Source: Chloroflexota bacterium (lineage in GTDB: Bacteria > Chloroflexota > Dehalococcoidia > Lucifugimonadales > Lucifugimonadaceae). From it: DNA of 64,000 bases. The DNA lies in the NCBI GenBank assembly GCA_029262735.1, contig JAJCYY010000090.1:1-64000 (forward strand). The letters run 5' to 3'. Position numbers and translations under genes: made by a program. The notes beneath the pieces are model-generated. The model made no database searches. It was not told the DNA's origin and was given only the letters and a program-made list of their open reading frames with translations. Shown in pieces: positions 53,281 to 61,786 of the stretch (the first letter of the stretch is position 1; the number at the start of each line of letters is the position of its first letter).

Positions 53281-53780
53281 GCCTTTGCGTACTCCGTGCC
53301 GATCAGGACCGCCACCGGCTGGCTGCTCTGCTCGGCCCTTTCGAAGGCAAGCGGAACGCGGTCCAGGTCCTCGTCACCTTCGACGGTGTAGTAGTCAACT
53401 CTCCACAGGTGCAGGAAGGGTTCGAGGATGCGTGCGGCAGTGTCCGGCGTGTCGCCGTGCCTGGTGTAGCCGCGATAGCCGATGAACATGACAAGCGGCA
53501 GGTCGACGCCGATCGCCAGCCCGCGCAGCGCGTCTCCCGATTCGAACAGACCGGCGTTCTGGATAGAGATGACCGGCCGCTGCCCGGCCACCCACAGGCC
53601 TGCAGCGATGGGAATCGCCTCGCCCTCACGAGAGACTGGAATGACATGAATGGACGGCTCGGCGATGAGACGGTCGTACATGTGGCGCGTTTCTGAGTCA
53701 GGCAGTGTGACCATGTGCGTCACACCCTGCTGCACGAGCTGCTCGACCACTTTTTCCGGATGTAAGACGCCTGTGATCAT
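53277..53780 (-). CDS. TPP enzyme, Pyr-domain subunit (sulfopyruvate/phosphonopyruvate-decarboxylase alpha type)
   Basis: 167 residues. ComD-like: GVTHMVTLPDSETRHMYDRL, VSREGEAIPIAAGLWVAGQRP with the cofactor-activating Glu in SREGEA, NAGLFESGDAL and FIGYRGYTRHGDTPD. The TPP ring is gripped by this subunit and the metal by the partner encoded downstream, so the active site needs both. The genes overlap by ATGA (53277-53280), which guarantees 1:1 coupling. The Ldh-family enzyme at 17054 could act on the related 2-hydroxy acid. Confidence 0.82.
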   Translation of the reverse strand: MITGVLHPEKVVEQLVQQGVTHMVTLPDSETRHMYDRLIAEPSIHVIPVSREGEAIPIAAGLWVAGQRPVISIQNAGLFESGDALRGLAIGVDLPLVMFIGYRGYTRHGDTPDTAARILEPFLHLWRVDYYTVEGDEDLDRVPLAFERAEQSSQPVAVLIGTEYAKA

Positions 53781-53863
53781 TCTTTTTCTCGTTAGAGAAC
53801 CTGGAGGCTTATGTTGAGAGTTCGGGTGCTGCGACTCACATGGATTTTTCGTCAGACGGCAGA

Positions 53864-54598
53864 CTACTTGCGAGTGGTCAATTCGGCAACATCACGGCTG
53901 GCCAATGGTTGGGGACATGCGTCATTGCTCAGGCGTTTAACCCCTGATTCGGTCTTTGCGGCAACACGGTAACAGTGTTCAGGTGTTCCGCCCTCGTCGA
54001 TGTATTGCATGTGCCCGGACTCATCCACAGCAACGGGCAGTGTGGGGATCACGTCGTAATCCGAGCTGTCCGCACCGCGCCGCCAGACATCGACCAGGAT
54101 ATCTCCATCTGGAAAGACGGTATTCGTGGTCACATCCCACTGTTCCCAGCGGAGAGTCGAGAAGCGAAAACCGGTGGTGACGGACAGGTCTCTGGCCCGT
54201 CCTGGATCGAAACTGCGGCCGAACGGCTGGGTCAGCCAGTAGTTCCAGTGGTTTTCGCAGGACTCTTCAGACCAGGCTGAAAGCCTTTCACTGGGAGTTT
54301 CAGCCCTCACTCGATAGCAATAGCCGACATCCAGGCCGCGGGTAAGCGCTCCAGTGGATACTTGGTTCGCCTCTGTTCGCCCGCTGCCCTGATTTGAAAC
54401 TCGCAGGCCTGATTGTGGCGACCAGTGAAAAACATCCTGAAAGCGCCATTCAATAAGGAAACCGGCCACCTCGTACTCAGGCGTTGCCCATGTGAGGTAC
54501 TGGATTGGACCCTCGGAATTCCGAACCACAGTGAGGTCTCGAGGTCCGGGGACAGGTTCGTCCTCCTCGCAGGTCGCGCCGGCCAGCGAGAAAAACAT
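53864..54598 (-). CDS. Exported FN3-like protein (start irregular)
   Basis: 244 residues as called. Two FN3-like units are visible: PGPRDLTVVRNSEGP to YCYRVRAETPSERLS, and PGRARDLSVTTGF to HCYRVAAKTESG. Each ends with a Cys-Tyr-Arg strand and has Cys pairs, as seen in extracytoplasmic domains. The called ATG gives only a very short hydrophobic start (MFFSLAGATC), close to a lipobox. In the same frame the eleven preceding codons encode FQLATLGITV, a perfect extra signal segment, but no start codon is in frame. An ATG at about 54633 is off by one. A frameshift or sequencing indel at the 5' end is likely. The protein is probably a lipoprotein on the outer face. Confidence 0.65.
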   Translation of the reverse strand: MFFSLAGATCEEDEPVPGPRDLTVVRNSEGPIQYLTWATPEYEVAGFLIEWRFQDVFHWSPQSGLRVSNQGSGRTEANQVSTGALTRGLDVGYCYRVRAETPSERLSAWSEESCENHWNYWLTQPFGRSFDPGRARDLSVTTGFRFSTLRWEQWDVTTNTVFPDGDILVDVWRRGADSSDYDVIPTLPVAVDESGHMQYIDEGGTPEHCYRVAAKTESGVKRLSNDACPQPLASRDVAELTTRK

Positions 54599-54726
54599 AA
54601 CGGTAATTCCCAGGGTGGCGAGTTGGAACCATCGTTACCGCAATCTAACCTCCCACCGTTGACAGATCTCCCTGTCATCAGGAGAAGGATACGTATCCGT
54701 TCTCAGCCTGGCTCTGGCGGGCGATG

Positions 54727-55953
54727 TCAGGTTGTGTCAGTCTGCCCGGCGATTCCTGATACCACAGCCGCCCTGACAGGTCGTCTTGCCAGCACGATCA
54801 GCACGACTCCGATCAGAGCTGCGACTGTGAACATCGGGAAGGTGCCGTTGTAGGAGTCGGACAGGTCGAAGATTAGACCTGCGGCGATTCCGCCGACCGC
54901 CTGGCCACCGCTCACAAATGGCTCGGTAACTCCGCGGATTGCACCGAGCGAACTGCGTCCGAAGTATTCCGCCATGACCACCGGTGGCACAACGAGCAGC
55001 CCGCCGAGGCCGATTCCGAAGACCGCTGCGACGACGAATGCCAGTGCAGCGCCGTCTACAAGCAGGAACAGCAGCGCAACTCCGCCGAGCCAGCCTGCCG
55101 TTAGCGCGTACACTGTCCGAACGGGGATTCGGTCGAGCAGCCAGCCCCACATGATGCTGCCAAGAGCGGTTCCCGCAGCCATGACTGTGAGCGCCGACGC
55201 CGCCACGCTTGCGCTGATCCCCTGGTCTCGCAGGAACGCCGCCTGGTGAATGTTCACACCGGTGTGGATGAAGAACACCAGTCCTCCTGCCATCGCCAGC
55301 ATCCACATTGCAGGCGTACGCATCGCCTCGTGCAGCGTCCATTGCGTTTCGGTTGCAGCAGCATCTCCGTGCGCCTGCTCCGTTTGCAGATCAACGGCCA
55401 CTCCGTCCGGCCTCAGCCCGACCGACTCCGGGCTGCGGATCAGTGCTATCAGCGTCGGCGGCAGCGCCACCGCCCAAACAGAGATGCCGATCCAGAACCA
55501 TGCCATCCGCCAGTCGCCGTCCGAGGCGTTCATCAGCACCTGGGCGAACAGCGGGAAGAAGCCCATACCCAGCGAGTGCATGACGCCGAGAGCAGATGTC
55601 GCTCTGCCGCGACGGGAAACGAACCACTGGGCGACTACGGTCGCAGCGCCGATCTGCACAGGCGAACTGAAGATGACGCGGCCGATGCCGAAGAGGACGT
55701 AGAAGAGGGCAATGTTATCGATCCAGCGGATGGACATGATCGCGCCGCCGAGCACGAGCATCGAACCTGCGAGAAGCACGCGGGGGCCGAATCGCTGCAA
55801 GACCCAGCCGGCAAATGGCGACACGAACATGGAGACGATACCGGCGACTGAGGCGGCTCCGACGATTGCCGTGCGGGTCCAGCCGGTGTCTTCAGCCATC
55901 GGGAAGACGAATACGGCGATGGTCAGCGTTGCCGCAGAGTTGCGGAAGAACAT
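54727..55953 (-). CDS. Major facilitator superfamily transporter (monocarboxylate/OxlT-type)
   Basis: 408 residues as called, with 11-12 predicted membrane helices and the MFS loop motifs AGWVLQRFGPRVLL and WGWLLDRIPVRTVY. The called ATG lies in the middle of helix 1: upstream in-frame codons encode PFFYGWVVVGVSGLT, the usual start of the first helix in this family. The frame is open to beyond 56025, but has no ATG, GTG or TTG there. An ATC codon at 56025 lies 6 nt after GGTGGGGAG, an excellent ribosome site. The substrate is likely a small organic acid; the neighbours (TPP decarboxylase-like, aconitase) support organic-acid uptake. Confidence 0.85.
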   Translation of the reverse strand: MFFRNSAATLTIAVFVFPMAEDTGWTRTAIVGAASVAGIVSMFVSPFAGWVLQRFGPRVLLAGSMLVLGGAIMSIRWIDNIALFYVLFGIGRVIFSSPVQIGAATVVAQWFVSRRGRATSALGVMHSLGMGFFPLFAQVLMNASDGDWRMAWFWIGISVWAVALPPTLIALIRSPESVGLRPDGVAVDLQTEQAHGDAAATETQWTLHEAMRTPAMWMLAMAGGLVFFIHTGVNIHQAAFLRDQGISASVAASALTVMAAGTALGSIMWGWLLDRIPVRTVYALTAGWLGGVALLFLLVDGAALAFVVAAVFGIGLGGLLVVPPVVMAEYFGRSSLGAIRGVTEPFVSGGQAVGGIAAGLIFDLSDSYNGTFPMFTVAALIGVVLIVLARRPVRAAVVSGIAGQTDTT

Positions 55954-56261
55954 CGTCAGGCCCGAAACGCCTACGACGACCCAGCCGTAGAAGAACGGCG
56001 TGCGACGAACCAGCTGCTGTTGGATTGTGTTCTCCCCACCGAAGACGGACGAAGGTCGAGATGCTGTTCGATTCGGACTGCCGACGTTACAGCTGATCGA
56101 AAATACTATCGAGTGGCAGCCGGTGATGTTACATGGCGGCGCGGCGTATCAGGCGGATTGATAAAGTAGAAACTCATTTCTAATCTGACTACGTGCCCGG
56201 CCAGGTGATTGCCAGCCGGACATTCCACAGTTGACGCAAACAAAACAGGACTGAGCTCTAC

Positions 56262-58946
56262 ATGACCAACGGAATCGACCCGTTCAATGCCCGCAAGTCC
56301 ATCAACGTTTCTGGCGATGAGGTCACCTACTACTCGCTCCAGGCTCTTGAGGACGCAGGGCTGATTGACATCTCGAAGACGCCTTTCACGATTCGGGTGC
56401 TCATCGAAAACGTGCTCCGAAACGTGAGCGAAGGTCCGGCGACCGAAGATCACCTGAAGCTGGTGGCATCCTGGAGTCCTCGGAAGACACCGAATTCCGA
56501 GATCCCACTGATGCCCGGTCGGGTAGTGATGCAGGACTACACCGGCGGACCGGTCATCGTGGATCTAACGGCAATGCGCGATGTCGTGTCGGAAGCTGGA
56601 CTCGATCCATCAATCATCAATCCGGTCATTCAGTCGGACCTCGTGATCGACCATTCGGTGCAGGTCGATTACTTCGCAACTACGGGAGCACTTGCCGAAA
56701 ACATGGATCGCGAGTTCGAAAGAAACGAAGAGCGATTCCGCTTGCTGAAATGGGCACAGGGCGCCGACTGGAGCAACCTGCGGGTTGTACCACCCGGCAC
56801 CGGCATAGTTCACCAGGTGAACATTGAGTACCTGGCCAAAACCGTTCTTACAAAAGAGGTTGACGGGCGGGTGGTCGCATTTCCGGACTCGTGCCTGGGC
56901 TCCGATTCTCATACAACAATGGTCAACGGCCTTGGCGTCCTGGGGTGGGGCGTTGGAGGGATCGAAGTAGAGGGTGTGATGCTCGGCGAGCCGTACTTCA
57001 TGCTCGTGCCTGAGGTGGTTGGAGTGAGACTGACGGGCAGCCTGCCCCAGGGCGCAACAGCGACGGACCTGGTGCTTGCTTTGACTGAAAAGCTCCGGCA
57101 GGTGGGAGTTGTCGACAAGTTCGTTGAGTACTTCGGGCCGGGCGTGCAGAACCTGCCGCTTGCAGACCGTGCCACCATCGGAAATATGGCGCCAGATTAC
57201 GGAGCAACCTGCGGATTCTTCCCTATCGACGAACAGACTCTGAAGTACATGCGTGACACCGGTAGAGACGACCAGACGATCGAACTTGTCGAGACGTATG
57301 CGAAGGCAAATGACTTCTTTTTGACAGCTGACGATGCACCTGAGTACACGGAACTGGTTGAATTCGACCTGGCCACCGTGGTTTCGAGCCTTGCCGGACC
57401 CAGGCGGCCGCAGGAGCGTGTTTCGCTGCCGGACGTCGACGAAAATTTCGCGAACGCCTATCCGGATGAAGAAAACGCAGGCTCAACGGTCCAGGTTGAA
57501 ATCGGTGGTCGGAAGGGCGAAGTCGGGAAGGGATCAGTTGTTATTGCAGCGATAACGAGCTGCACTAATACCTCGAATCCGCACGTGATGGTGGGTGCCG
57601 GGCTGGTTGCCAAAAAAGCGCTGGAAAAGGGACTCCAGAGCAAGCCATGGGTAAAAACATCAATGGCGCCCGGTTCGACCGTGGTAACGCGATACCTGGA
57701 GGCCGCCGGACTGAACGACGAGCTCGATGCGCTCGGATTTCAAACAGTCGGATATGGCTGCACAACATGTATTGGAAACTCCGGGCCGCTGCCTCAACCG
57801 GTTGCCGATGCGATTACTGATTACGACTACTCTACCGTTGCTGTGCTGTCCGGTAATCGGAATTTCGAAAGTAGGATTCACCCGCAGGTAAAGGCGAACT
57901 ACCTTGCCTCACCGATGCTCGTGGTGGCGTACGCGTTGGCTGGCACAGTTGACATTGACATCACAAAAGATCCCCTGGGAATTTCAGACGATGGCTCCGA
58001 GGTTTACCTGAAGGATCTCTGGCCAACCCAGAAAGAGATCTCGGACGTGGTGGCAAGCTCTTTGACGCCTGACATGTTCAAGCAGCAGTACGCGCACGTG
58101 TTCGACGGACCGGAAGAGTGGCTGAAGATCAAAGCCCCGGCTGGCCAGCTGTACAACTGGGATCAAGGATCAACGTACATCCAGAAGCCGCCGTATTTCA
58201 ACGACTTCACTATGGTCCCGGCACAGCGTAGCCCGGTCGAAAACGCTCGAGTGCTTGTGGTAGCCGAAGACAGCGTCACGACGGACCACATCAATCCCGC
58301 AGGGTCCATTCCGCCCTCTGCGCCGTCGGGACAGTTCCTGCTTGCAAGTGACGTTCCTCGCCGGGACTTCAATTCGTATGGTTCTCGCCGCGGGAACCAT
58401 CATGTGATGGTGCGCGGAACGTTTGGCAACATCCGGTTCCAAAACGTTCTCACACCGGACAGGCAAGGAGATTGGACCAGGCACTTCCCTGATGGCGAGG
58501 AGATGCGAATCTATGACGCGTCTATGAAGTACCAGGCTGACGGCATTCCGCTGATCGTCCTCGGGGGTGAGCAGTACGGCACAGGCAGCTCGCGCGATTG
58601 GGCTGCAAAAGGTCCGATGCTGCTGGGTGTCCGAGCGGTCATTGCACGCAGCTACGAGCGAATACACCGCTCGAATCTGGTCGGAATGGGAATAGTGCCA
58701 TTGCAATTCCTGCCGGGCGAGTCGATCCAATCTCTCGGTCTAACCGGTCAGGAGAGTTTTGACATCCCGGCTGTTGAAGAAACCGTCGAGCCGGGCGCTG
58801 AGTTGACGGTTGTCGCCCGTTCAGATGACGGCACAGAAAAGACGTTCAAGGTGAAGTCCCGGGTGGACACAGGCATCGAGGCTGAGTACTACCGGCACGG
58901 AGGACTGCTGCCATATGTGCTCAGGCACATGATGAGTGGTGGGTAG
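56262..58946 (+). CDS. acnA: Aconitate hydratase (AcnA)
   Basis: 894 residues, the length of AcnA/IRP1-type aconitases. The [4Fe-4S] Cys are C434 (TSCTNTSNP), C500 and C503 (GCTTCIGNSGPL). Other motifs are DSHTTMVNGLGVLGWGVGG, and in the swivelling C-terminal domain NSYGSRRGNHHVM and GGEQYGTGSSRDWAAKGP. It isomerises citrate and isocitrate in the TCA cycle, in the cytoplasm. The ATG at 56262 is preceded by AGGACTGAG. It is divergent from the MFS transporter. Confidence 0.96.
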   Translation: MTNGIDPFNARKSINVSGDEVTYYSLQALEDAGLIDISKTPFTIRVLIENVLRNVSEGPATEDHLKLVASWSPRKTPNSEIPLMPGRVVMQDYTGGPVIVDLTAMRDVVSEAGLDPSIINPVIQSDLVIDHSVQVDYFATTGALAENMDREFERNEERFRLLKWAQGADWSNLRVVPPGTGIVHQVNIEYLAKTVLTKEVDGRVVAFPDSCLGSDSHTTMVNGLGVLGWGVGGIEVEGVMLGEPYFMLVPEVVGVRLTGSLPQGATATDLVLALTEKLRQVGVVDKFVEYFGPGVQNLPLADRATIGNMAPDYGATCGFFPIDEQTLKYMRDTGRDDQTIELVETYAKANDFFLTADDAPEYTELVEFDLATVVSSLAGPRRPQERVSLPDVDENFANAYPDEENAGSTVQVEIGGRKGEVGKGSVVIAAITSCTNTSNPHVMVGAGLVAKKALEKGLQSKPWVKTSMAPGSTVVTRYLEAAGLNDELDALGFQTVGYGCTTCIGNSGPLPQPVADAITDYDYSTVAVLSGNRNFESRIHPQVKANYLASPMLVVAYALAGTVDIDITKDPLGISDDGSEVYLKDLWPTQKEISDVVASSLTPDMFKQQYAHVFDGPEEWLKIKAPAGQLYNWDQGSTYIQKPPYFNDFTMVPAQRSPVENARVLVVAEDSVTTDHINPAGSIPPSAPSGQFLLASDVPRRDFNSYGSRRGNHHVMVRGTFGNIRFQNVLTPDRQGDWTRHFPDGEEMRIYDASMKYQADGIPLIVLGGEQYGTGSSRDWAAKGPMLLGVRAVIARSYERIHRSNLVGMGIVPLQFLPGESIQSLGLTGQESFDIPAVEETVEPGAELTVVARSDDGTEKTFKVKSRVDTGIEAEYYRHGGLLPYVLRHMMSGG

Positions 58947-58949
58947 GGT

Positions 58950-59085
58950 AGGGGTTCCTGCTCTGCGAGGTCGAGATGGCACACATGTGCGCTCTCGGAG
59001 CGCACCGGGCACCGTTTGCCGCGCCCCCCGAAAGACGACTACCCACCCTCTAACGTCCTCCCTGTCAGGGAGGCAAAAGAAGCCT
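58950..59085. repeat. Composite intergenic repeat between acnA and the epimerase gene
   Basis: GGTAGGGGTTCCTGCTC near 58950 begins a module-C-like part, with GTGCGCTCTCGGAGCGCAC (palindrome, 58987-59005). CTACCCACCCTCTAACGTCC at about 59039 with CTCCCTGTCAGGGAG is module B. Convergent gene pair, as in most other copies. Confidence 0.7.
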
Positions 59086-59138
59086 TCCGCGAGATCTGGT
59101 TAATCTGCAAATCGCCACTTAAGTCGGGCGAAGAAAAA

Positions 59139-60062
59139 CTATCGCCACTCACTCTCCAGCGGAGATCGGAAGATGTGCCAGAAGACCGTTTTCAGGTCCG
59201 GGCCGAGCCACTCGAAGTCGTTTTGCAGAAGCACCTCCGGGACCATGCGCTGGCTCGATAGCAGCTCCACCGCAAGCCCTCCCACCACCCGCCGTGCCAC
59301 CCACGCCGGGAGCGGCATGAACGCCGGCCTCCGCAACGCACCGGCGAACTCCTTTGCGAACTCCTTCTGACGTGTGATACCGGGAGCGACAAAGTTCACA
59401 GGGCCGGAAATATCGGGCTGCTCGATACTGAACATGATCGCGCGAGCAGCATCTTCGACCGCTATCCACGGCCACCACTGCCGCCCCGAGCCAATGGGTC
59501 CGCCGAGCCCTGTCAGAAAGGGGATCTTCAGCTTTGGGACCATGCCGCCGTTGCGGCCAAGGATGTTGCCGAACCGGGAGTGAACGACGCGAATCCCGGC
59601 TTCCCTCGCCGGATCAGCCGCACGCTCCCATTCGACGGCGACCTCGGCCAGGAACCTTTCACCGGGGCCGCTTTCTTCGGTCAGCAACTCGTCGCCACGG
59701 TCACCGTAGTAGCCCATCGCCGAAGCCACGACCATGACGGGCGGCTTCTGCGGCATTGCAGCGACCGCTTTCGCCAGCAACCGCGTGCCGTGGACGCGAC
59801 TGCTCCTGATCGCCGCCTTGTGCTGCGGGCTCCAACGTTTCGCAGCGATGCCGACCCCTCCCAGGTGCACCACGGCATCCGGGTTTCCTGCGGTCGAGAG
59901 ATCGAGGGTGTCTGCGCCCGGGTCCCAGTGCATCCGGGTGATCTCCCGCACGGGTGGGGCTTCGCCTCTTACGAGGGAGGTGACACGGTGGCCGTCGCGA
60001 ATGAGTGAGGCGACGAGTGTGGCGCCGACAAAGCCGCTCGACCCCGTGATGAGCACATGCAT
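59139..60062 (-). CDS. TIGR01777-family NAD(P)-dependent epimerase (YfcH/SulA-like)
   Basis: 307 residues. MHVLITGSSGFVGATL is the extended-SDR dinucleotide motif. Family marks: DAVVHLGGVGIAAKRW, SAMGYYGDRGDELLTEE, VHSRFGNILGRNGG, WPWIAVEDAARAI and the end with SQRMVPEVLLQNDFEW. The usual Tyr-x3-Lys is replaced in this family by a YYG-type motif. The biological role is unclear in all bacteria; some homologs have been tied to cell division. The gene is divergent from the E2 gene. Confidence 0.88.
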   Translation of the reverse strand: MHVLITGSSGFVGATLVASLIRDGHRVTSLVRGEAPPVREITRMHWDPGADTLDLSTAGNPDAVVHLGGVGIAAKRWSPQHKAAIRSSRVHGTRLLAKAVAAMPQKPPVMVVASAMGYYGDRGDELLTEESGPGERFLAEVAVEWERAADPAREAGIRVVHSRFGNILGRNGGMVPKLKIPFLTGLGGPIGSGRQWWPWIAVEDAARAIMFSIEQPDISGPVNFVAPGITRQKEFAKEFAGALRRPAFMPLPAWVARRVVGGLAVELLSSQRMVPEVLLQNDFEWLGPDLKTVFWHIFRSPLESEWR

Positions 60063-60481
60063 CGGTTGCCTCCGCGGGCGTCAGGTGTGGGCTGTGAATC
60101 AACCAGTTTCATTGTATCGGTGGCGCACGAGATCAACTGATTCAGACCAATTCTGAAAAAAATCCCCATGTCCCATGATGGGGGAGGGAGAGATCTTACC
60201 GATCTTGAGCGGTCACCCGAGAGATTCCGAATTCTTTCGTCGGAATGACAGAAAGCCGATACGACCCTCACCCTGACCCTCTCCCGGATCGGGTGAGGGG
60301 ATGCGGACACAACATTCATACCCGTTACCTGTGACCGCTCTGACACCGGCATTACGGCCAATCCTGCGATTCTTTCCGTCGTACGCAGTCGATTTCTAGT
60401 AACCTCTAATCTCGAAATTCCGCCGGACAGGCAACGAACTGCAGTTCCGGCCATCAGACATCCGTTCCGGGAGATACTGCG
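60063..60481. other. Divergent intergenic region with a repeat (module A copy 3 and module D)
   Basis: 419 nt. Module A at 60190-60250 is diverged: GATCTTACCG, GGTCACCCGAGAG, then ATTCCGA/TCGGAAT in place of ATTCTGAA/TTCAGAAT, a compensated base change in the stem. Module D at 60262-60305: CCCTCACCCTGACCCTCTCC then GGGTGAGGGG. Beyond it (60306-60481) no RNA or operator is visible before the E2 gene. Confidence 0.65.
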
Positions 60482-61786
60482 GTGATCACTGAAGTGACAA
60501 TGCCATCGATGGGCGCCGACATGACCGAAGGCACGATCGTTAAGTGGCTGAAGGCCGAAGGCGACGCGGTCAAGCGCGGGGACAAGATCGCCGAGATCGA
60601 GACCGATAAGACCGTTGTCGAGATGGAGTCTTACAACGAGGGGCTGATCCGCAAGCTGGTCGCTTCCGAGGGCGACCTGGTGCAGGTTGGCAATGTGATC
60701 GCTTACATCGGTGCGGCGGAAGACGAGGTCCCCGAGACATCGGCAACTGCGACCGCTCCGGCCAAGGCTGAAGCTGCGCCTGAGGCGGCAGCACCGGCCG
60801 CTACCCCCGAACCAGTTGCCGTTCCCGAACCGGAACCGGCCGCCGTGGCTCCTCCGTCTACTCCGGCCCCGGCTCCTACTCTGGCTCCAGCCCCAGCAGC
60901 TCCGTCCACAAATGGCGCAGGTCGTGTCAAAGCGTCACCGATAGCCCGGAGACTGGCGACCGAGAAGGGATTCAGCATTGGCCAGATTCCCGGCACAGGT
61001 CCTGGCGGCAGGGTGACGAGAGACGATGTCCTCAGCTTCCGTCCTTCTCCGGCCTTTGCGCAGGTCATGCCGCAGACCGTTAGTCGGGGGGTTGACGGCT
61101 CGGACACTCCGCTGACGAATATGCGAAAGGCGATCGCACGAGTCACCGTTCGCAGCAAGACCGAAGCGCCGCACTACTACGTCACGCATGCGGTCGATAT
61201 GACTGATGCGATGCACTTCCGCGGCCAGCTGAACGAGGCCCTGTCAGAGCATGGCGACAAGGTTTCGGTGAACGACCTGATCCTGAAGGCTGTTGTGAAT
61301 GCGCTGATCAAGCTGCCGAAGTGGAACTCCTTCTTCAAGGACGACAAGCTTGAAGGCCATCCTGACGTGAACATCGGTGTTGCCATTGCGCTGGAGCAGG
61401 GCCTGATCGTTCCAGCCATCATGCGCGCGCAACAGATGTCGTTGGTGGAGATCTCCCGTGCCGCAAAGGACATCGGCAAACGTGCCCGTGGCGATGGCGG
61501 CACGCTGACTCAGGAAGAGCTGACGATGGGCACGTTCGGCACGTCAAACCTTGGCATGTTCGGGACGGACGTGTTCGCGGCAATCATCGTGCCGCCGCAG
61601 TCGGGGATCATCGCGGTTGGCGCGGTCAAGCCGACGCCTGCTGTGCACAACGATGAGATCGCAATCCGGCAGGTGATGAACACGACGATCTCAGCCGATC
61701 ACAGGGTTGGCGATGGTGCCGAGGCTGCGGTGTTCCTGCGCGAGGTCCAGAGGAACCTGGAGAACCCGACGCGGCTGATCGTCTAG
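60482..61786 (+). CDS. Dihydrolipoamide acyltransferase, E2 of a 2-oxoacid dehydrogenase complex
   Basis: 434 residues, GTG start at 60482. Domains in order are a lipoyl domain with the lipoylated Lys43 in ETDKT, a long Ala/Pro linker, and a peripheral-subunit-binding domain (ASPIARRLATEKGFSIGQI with GPGGRVTRDDVL). The catalytic domain ends with ISADHRVGDG (His407, Asp411), where the usual DHR-x3-G is complete. It transfers the acyl group from E1 to CoA. Only one lipoyl domain, as in pyruvate or branched-chain type E2. No E1 or E3 gene is next to it. Confidence 0.93.
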   Translation: MITEVTMPSMGADMTEGTIVKWLKAEGDAVKRGDKIAEIETDKTVVEMESYNEGLIRKLVASEGDLVQVGNVIAYIGAAEDEVPETSATATAPAKAEAAPEAAAPAATPEPVAVPEPEPAAVAPPSTPAPAPTLAPAPAAPSTNGAGRVKASPIARRLATEKGFSIGQIPGTGPGGRVTRDDVLSFRPSPAFAQVMPQTVSRGVDGSDTPLTNMRKAIARVTVRSKTEAPHYYVTHAVDMTDAMHFRGQLNEALSEHGDKVSVNDLILKAVVNALIKLPKWNSFFKDDKLEGHPDVNIGVAIALEQGLIVPAIMRAQQMSLVEISRAAKDIGKRARGDGGTLTQEELTMGTFGTSNLGMFGTDVFAAIIVPPQSGIIAVGAVKPTPAVHNDEIAIRQVMNTTISADHRVGDGAEAAVFLREVQRNLENPTRLIV

